Of a DNA stretch of 9,949 nt, positions 6,813 through 9,949 are shown piece by piece (within the stretch, counting starts at the first letter, position 1; every line of letters begins with the position of its first letter). The stretch spans positions 1 to 9,949 of the forward strand of contig JADLCW010000261.1 of NCBI GenBank assembly GCA_020847015.1, in the 5' to 3' direction. The notes below the pieces were generated by a model. It searched no databases and was not told the origin of the DNA. It saw nothing but the letters and a program-made list of their open reading frames with translations. The translations under genes and the position numbers were made by a program. This stretch comes from Thermomicrobiales bacterium (GTDB taxonomy: Bacteria > Chloroflexota > Chloroflexia > Thermomicrobiales > UBA6265).

Positions 6813-7484
6813 GTGGGCAACGAACATGTCCGCTCATCGCTGCGTCTGTCCGCCACGCTGCTGCTCGCGGGGCAACTCCTGTACATCGCGATCACCCAGT
6901 TCCACGCTGGGGGGGAAGCGAATGACCACCCTGCCATTTTTGTCGCATACGCCCATAGCGGAAGTTGGACAGTCGTCCATATCGGCCAATTCGCGGCCAT
7001 GGCGATCTTGCTGGGAGGATTGCTTGCGCTGCCCTTCGCCGTCGACGCGTGAGATGCGGCGGCGCGCTGGACGGCGCGTTTCGGAGCCGCATCGGCGGTG
7101 GTTGCGCTGGCGCTGTATGGCGCCCTGCAGGCTGTGGACGGAGTCGCAAACAAGCAGGCGGATGCCGCCTGGCTGGGCGCCCCGGCCACCGAGCAGGCAG
7201 CGCGCTTCGCCGGCGCCGAGGTCATCCGCTGGATCGAGTGGGGACTACGCAGCTACCATACCTTCACACTGGGTCTCGCTCTGCTCCTGATTGCGGTCGC
7301 GGTAGCGCGGACGGCCTGGACTCCTCGTCCCATCGCCTACCTGGCGCAGGGCTGGGTGGTTGGCGTCGAGGGTTTTTCGCGAACGGAGTCGATCGCCATC
7401 GTGGCGACCTGGATTCTGAGCGTGGCGTGGATGATCGGGCTGGCCGTCGTCGCCCAGCGAATGCCAGGCGCCGCGCCGGCGTAG
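6813..7484 (+). pseudogene. Conserved small membrane protein gene interrupted by one in-frame TGA
   Basis: GTG at 6813 follows AAGGAG (6800-6805, reading through the A at 6800) by 7 nt, so the start is well supported. The frame reads 79 codons, meets TGA at 7050-7052 (codon 80), and then continues in the same frame for 143 more sense codons to TAG at 7482-7484. Both halves look like one protein: hydrophobic helix at about 10-28, FHAGGEANDHPAIFVAYAHSG, helix at about 58-77, then after the TGA a helix VVALALYGALQAVDGVA, an IRWIEWGLRSYHTF segment, and two final helices (TLGLALLLIAVAV and IVATWILSVAWMIGL). I recall similar uninterrupted five-helix proteins of unknown function, often annotated as hypothetical. 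No ribosome site precedes the second half. The simplest reading is a recent nonsense mutation, for instance CGA to TGA at a CpG or TGG to TGA. Alternatives are a sequencing error, readthrough or recoding; a hairpin directly follows the TGA. Function is unknown. Confidence 0.7.
7053..7093 (+). other. Two-part stem-loop directly after the in-frame TGA
   Basis: GATGCGGC (7053-7060) pairs perfectly with GCCGCATC (7086-7093), starting at the base immediately after the TGA. Inside, CGCGC (7063-7067) pairs with GCGCG (7074-7078), with G-U pairs possible at 7062/7079 and 7061/7080, leaving an apical loop TGGACG or, if T7068 pairs with G7073, GGAC. Bacterial selenocysteine insertion elements are hairpins just 3' of a UGA with a G early in the apical loop some 16 or more nt away, and this structure falls at the edge of that description. 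GC-rich coding DNA forms many hairpins, so a recoding role is unproven. Confidence 0.35.
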
Positions 7485-7543
7485 CGCGCCCGACAACGAC
7501 CGGACCGGGTCGACACCAGATGCGCGGCGTCCCGACGGCGCCG

Positions 7544-7576
7544 GGCCGGCAGAGCGTCGAGGGGTAGCTGCCGGCC
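7544..7576. terminator. Inverted repeat between convergent operons, possible bidirectional terminator
   Basis: GGCCGGCAG (7544-7552) and CTGCCGGCC (7568-7576) form a perfect 9-bp stem with a 15-nt loop. It lies 60 nt after the end of the interrupted membrane-protein gene and 4 nt beyond the stop of the minus-strand transketolase gene, in the 95-nt gap where the two transcription units meet. No strong T run is present on either side; the plus strand has only GCTCTATCC after the stem. Position supports a shared terminator, sequence does not settle it. Confidence 0.45.
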
Positions 7577-7579
7577 GCT

Positions 7580-8560
7580 CTATCCTCGTGCCGCCATTAC
7601 CTCGCGGGCCGCCTCCGCGATGTGGCGCGGGGTTAGCCCGTATTTCTCCAGCAGCGTATCGTTGGGAGCCGATTCGCCGTAGACATCCTGCCAGCCGACC
7701 CGCCGCATCAGCGTCGGGCGGCGCTCGGCCAGTGTTTCTGCGATCGCGCCGCCCAACCCACCAATGATCGAGTGATCCTCGGCGGTGACGATGGCGCCGG
7801 TGCGCTCGGCAAGCGCGACGACAGCGTCCACATCCAGCGGCTTGATCGTCGGCACGTGCAGCAGCGCGGCATGCACACCCTCGACCGCCAGCAGCTCGAC
7901 CGCCTCCAGCGCCCGCACCGTTTGCACCCCGGTGGCGATGATGCCGACATCGCCGCCGTCGCGCAGCAGCGCTGCCCGTCCGATTTCGAACCGGTAGTCG
8001 GGGCCGAAAATCACGGGGCTGGGGTCGCGCGTGACCCGCAGGTACATCGGGCCGTCATGCGCCATCATCGCCCGCATCGCCTGCCGCAACTCCACGGCGT
8101 CGGCCGGAGCGATAGACACGACACCGGGCATGGCTCGGAAAATAGCCAGATCCTCCACACTCTGGTGGGTTTTTCCGGTTTTGCCGGTAAGCATCCCGCT
8201 GTAGGCGCCGCACATTTTCACGTTCAGATGGGGTTGAGCGATGACGACGCGGATCTGGTCGAGCGCGCGCTTGGCCAGAAACGGCACGAAGGTGCTGATC
8301 CACGGCACGTAGCCGACCGTGGCCAACCCGGCCGCCACGCCCAGCAGATTCTGCTCGGCGATGCCCATCTCGAAGAAGCGATCCGGCACGGCGGCGGCGA
8401 AAATGTCGGCCCGCGTCGAGTTGGCGAGATCGCCATCGAGCACCAACAGGTCGGGATAGCCTTCGGCCAACTCGACCAACTCATGACCCCACGCCTCGCG
8501 CGGGGCGATCGCGTTCGCCCCGGCTAGCGGCAGCGTGGCGACGGTGGATGTAGCGCTCAC
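7580..8560 (-). CDS. Transketolase, C-terminal subunit (split type)
   Basis: This 326-residue protein is the pyrimidine-binding plus C-terminal half of a transketolase, working as a complex with the N-terminal subunit encoded just upstream. The start is GTG at 8560, giving a GTGA overlap (8557-8560) with the N-terminal gene; the frame is open further upstream, but only within that gene. Features: LVLDGDLANSTRADIF (39-54); FFEMGIAEQNLLGVAAGLA with Glu69, the expected glutamate that activates thiamine diphosphate; TFVPFLAKRALDQIR; then GKTGKTHQSVEDLAIFRAMP, a typical conserved loop. The C-terminal domain includes VGIIATGVQTVRALEAVELL and AIVTAEDHSIIGGLGGAIAE. Transketolases move two-carbon units between sugar phosphates; 1-deoxyxylulose-phosphate synthase is single-chain and different. 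Split transketolases also act in specialised sugar routes (for example apulose-4-phosphate or sulfo-fructose transketolases), so the substrate need not be that of the pentose phosphate pathway. Confidence 0.93.
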   Translation of the reverse strand: MSATSTVATLPLAGANAIAPREAWGHELVELAEGYPDLLVLDGDLANSTRADIFAAAVPDRFFEMGIAEQNLLGVAAGLATVGYVPWISTFVPFLAKRALDQIRVVIAQPHLNVKMCGAYSGMLTGKTGKTHQSVEDLAIFRAMPGVVSIAPADAVELRQAMRAMMAHDGPMYLRVTRDPSPVIFGPDYRFEIGRAALLRDGGDVGIIATGVQTVRALEAVELLAVEGVHAALLHVPTIKPLDVDAVVALAERTGAIVTAEDHSIIGGLGGAIAETLAERRPTLMRRVGWQDVYGESAPNDTLLEKYGLTPRHIAEAAREVMAARG

Positions 8561-9459
8561 GATCGCTCCTCCGCGGCGGACAAAGTGTCCAGTTCGGCCA
8601 GGGCGCGCGCCAGATCGTCGGCAGTGGGAACCTTGGCGTGCCAGAGATAGTCCCCTTCCATGAAGGAGACTCCCTTGCCCTTGACGGTGCGGGCGACGAC
8701 GCAGGTCGGCTGCCCGACATGGGTTTCGGCCAGATCGAAGGCGGCCCGAATCGCGGCGTGGTCGTGACCGTCGCATTCGACCACGTTCCAGCCGAAGGCG
8801 CGGAACTTGCCGCCCGGATCCTCGATCGGCGCCTCGCGCGTGAAGCCATCGGCGCGCGGCCAGCCAAACTGCGGCAGCCCGTTGTAATCCACAATGGCGG
8901 TCAGATTGCCCAGTCGATAGCGAGCGGCGACGAAGGCCGCTTCCCAGATCTGGCCCTCCTGCAACTCGCCGTCGCCGAGGATCACCCAGGTGTGAAACGG
9001 CGCGCCGCGCAGCCGCGCCCCAAGCGCCATGCCCACTCCCGGCGACAACCCTTGCCCCAGCGACCCGGTGGACATGTCCAATCCCGGCAGTGCGGTCATA
9101 TCCGGATGACCTTGCAGGCGCGAATTCGCCGCGTCGAACGTGGCCAGTTCCGCAATGGGCAGGAACCCGCGCAACGCCAGCACGGCGTAGAGCGCGATGG
9201 AGGAATGCCCCTTGGACAGAATGAGGCGATCGCGCTCCGGCCAGTCGGGGCGCTCCGGATCGATATCCATACGGTCGAAGTAGAGATTGACCAGCAAATC
9301 CGTTACCGACAGCGGGCCGCCGATGTGACCGGCTCCGGCCGTATGAATCGACTGCAATATGAGCCGCCGCACCTCGATGCTGCGGCGGCGCAGATCGGCC
9401 AGCGCGGGGCGGCCGGCTACATCGGCGGGGGAGACTCCCGGTTCGGTCATCGTCATCAT
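8557..9459 (-). CDS. Transketolase, N-terminal subunit (split type)
   Basis: This 300-residue protein is the thiamine-diphosphate pyrophosphate-binding half of a split transketolase. On the minus strand GGGAGG precedes the start, and three in-frame ATGs (9459, 9456, 9450) follow closely: spacing is 3 nt to the first and 6 nt to the second, so translation may well begin at 9456. Motifs: AGAGHIGGPLS (41-51); RLILSKGHSSIALYA with His85; LQGHPDMTALPGLDMSTGSLG (about 115-135); the cofactor motif GDG (162-164) ending at Asn193 (AIVDYNG); and NGLPQFG (193-199). A full-length transketolase has about 650 residues; the two subunits here add up to about that. The stop overlaps the start of the C-terminal subunit by 4 nt, so the two chains are coupled and made in equal amounts. 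The SDR gene upstream ends 33 nt before this start, pointing to one operon transcribed from beyond the right edge. Confidence 0.93.
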   Translation of the reverse strand: MMTMTEPGVSPADVAGRPALADLRRRSIEVRRLILQSIHTAGAGHIGGPLSVTDLLVNLYFDRMDIDPERPDWPERDRLILSKGHSSIALYAVLALRGFLPIAELATFDAANSRLQGHPDMTALPGLDMSTGSLGQGLSPGVGMALGARLRGAPFHTWVILGDGELQEGQIWEAAFVAARYRLGNLTAIVDYNGLPQFGWPRADGFTREAPIEDPGGKFRAFGWNVVECDGHDHAAIRAAFDLAETHVGQPTCVVARTVKGKGVSFMEGDYLWHAKVPTADDLARALAELDTLSAAEERS

Positions 9460-9491
9460 GCGCCTCCCGGCGGATCGAGCGCGGCGGTCGG

Positions 9492-9949
9492 CTAGGGAAC
9501 CGCCGTCAACATGGCTCCGTCCGCTTGGGCGGCCAACCCGCTGACATACGAGGCCGCCGGCGACAGCAAAAAGGCGGCGAAGCGCCCGAATTCGATCGGC
9601 TCGCCGTAGCGTCCCAGGGGAATCGCTCGGGAAGCGCGGTCCCGCTGCTCCGCTTCGCTGACGCCGATCGCCTTGGCGCGCTGGGCGTCCAGACCGCGCA
9701 CCCGGTCGGTGTCGAAGCGACCCGGGGCCAGACTGTTGACACGAGTGCGCGGCGCCAGCTCGTGGGCCAGTGTTTTGGCGAGCGCGGCTACTCCGGGTCG
9801 CAGCACGTTGGACGAGTCGAGGTTGGGGATCGACTGCCGCACCGAGGTGGAGGTGATGAACAGAATCGCCGAGCGATCGGTCAGTTTTGGCGTCAGCGCC
9901 CGCAGCAGGCGAATCGGGCCGCCCAGCAGCAGCTCGTAGGAATGCTCCC
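9492..9949 (-). CDS. Short-chain dehydrogenase/reductase-fold protein lacking the catalytic Tyr and Lys, partial
   Basis: Only the C-terminal 151 or so residues are in the window; the N-terminal Rossmann part lies beyond the right edge. The SDR fold is clear: LLLGGPIRLLRALTPKL, strand AILFITSTS, helix GVAALAKTLAHELAPRTRVNSLAPGRFDTDR, and the ending GEPIEFGRFAAFLLSPAASYVSGLAAQADGA. In classical SDRs the catalytic Ser is followed 13 residues later by Tyr and 17 later by Lys. Here, counting from the Ser of ITS, these positions are Ser and Arg (SSNVLR instead of YxxxK). NCBI has described an atypical beta-ketoacyl-reductase-like subgroup without a perfect tetrad (cd05344), and this fits that description. 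The oxidoreductase role is therefore uncertain. It is the first visible gene of a minus-strand operon with the transketolase pair, with a 32-nt gap. The upstream start, cofactor motif and true length are unseen. Confidence 0.82.
   Translation of the reverse strand, partial: EHSYELLLGGPIRLLRALTPKLTDRSAILFITSTSVRQSIPNLDSSNVLRPGVAALAKTLAHELAPRTRVNSLAPGRFDTDRVRGLDAQRAKAIGVSEAEQRDRASRAIPLGRYGEPIEFGRFAAFLLSPAASYVSGLAAQADGAMLTAVP

Noticed and set aside
5358..6827. Long minus-strand open frame across the permease 2 end and the desulfhydrase
   Set aside because: It shadows strongly supported plus-strand genes, has Arg/Ala/Gly-rich low-order sequence, and resembles no family.
8638..9495. Long plus-strand open frame opposite the N-terminal transketolase gene
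   Set aside because: It mirrors the transketolase codons; Arg/Gln/Gly-rich with no recognisable fold.
1..9949. CRISPR arrays, tRNA or rRNA genes, insertion sequences, phage genes, attachment sites
   Set aside because: I looked for repeat-spacer periodicity, tRNA arms, transposase motifs and flanking duplications and saw none.

Overview
The window is GC-rich DNA, dense in bacterial genes, and reads like a sugar-utilisation locus. The solute-binding protein has a Tat-type leader whose mature end begins QDATPEV, a style I associate with Thermomicrobia-like Chloroflexota. The Cds1-type cysteine desulfhydrase and the high GC would also fit an actinobacterium. The lineage is an inference and is not certain. 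I see no rRNA, tRNA, CRISPR array, insertion sequence or phage gene.

Layout, plus strand. Positions 1-125 hold the 3' end of a zinc-type (medium-chain) alcohol/polyol dehydrogenase. About 550 bp without a convincing gene follow, ending in a good sigma-70-like promoter (538-566) and a 5' leader hairpin (628-649). Next comes a complete CUT2-type sugar ABC importer: Tat-exported binding protein (679-1860), a strong GC hairpin (1869-1908), a double-domain ATPase (1929-3458), and two different permeases (3475-4542 and 4539-5537, overlapping at GTGA). The order binding protein, ATPase, permease, permease is that of E. coli ytfQRT-yjfF, but the substrate cannot be read from sequence. After a possible terminator hairpin lie a Cds1-like PLP enzyme (5661-6758) and a small membrane-protein gene (6813-7484) interrupted by one in-frame TGA.

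Layout, minus strand. An operon enters from the right edge and converges on the plus-strand genes: an SDR-fold protein lacking the catalytic Tyr and Lys (9492-9949, partial), the N-terminal transketolase subunit (8557-9459) and the C-terminal transketolase subunit (7580-8560). The last two overlap at GTGA. A 9-bp inverted repeat lies between the converging ends.

How the genes may work together: an importer for a monosaccharide or polyol, a dehydrogenase, an SDR and a two-subunit transketolase suggest uptake, oxidation and then two-carbon transfer of an unusual sugar. Apiose-type or sulfosugar-type pathways use split transketolases in this way. No kinase or isomerase is visible here, so the pathway is incomplete in this window. 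The desulfhydrase and the interrupted gene look unrelated to the sugar genes or only loosely linked to them. I did not find a clearly new system. The best leads are the TGA-interrupted gene with a hairpin directly after the TGA, the active-site-less SDR, and the unassigned sugar pathway.
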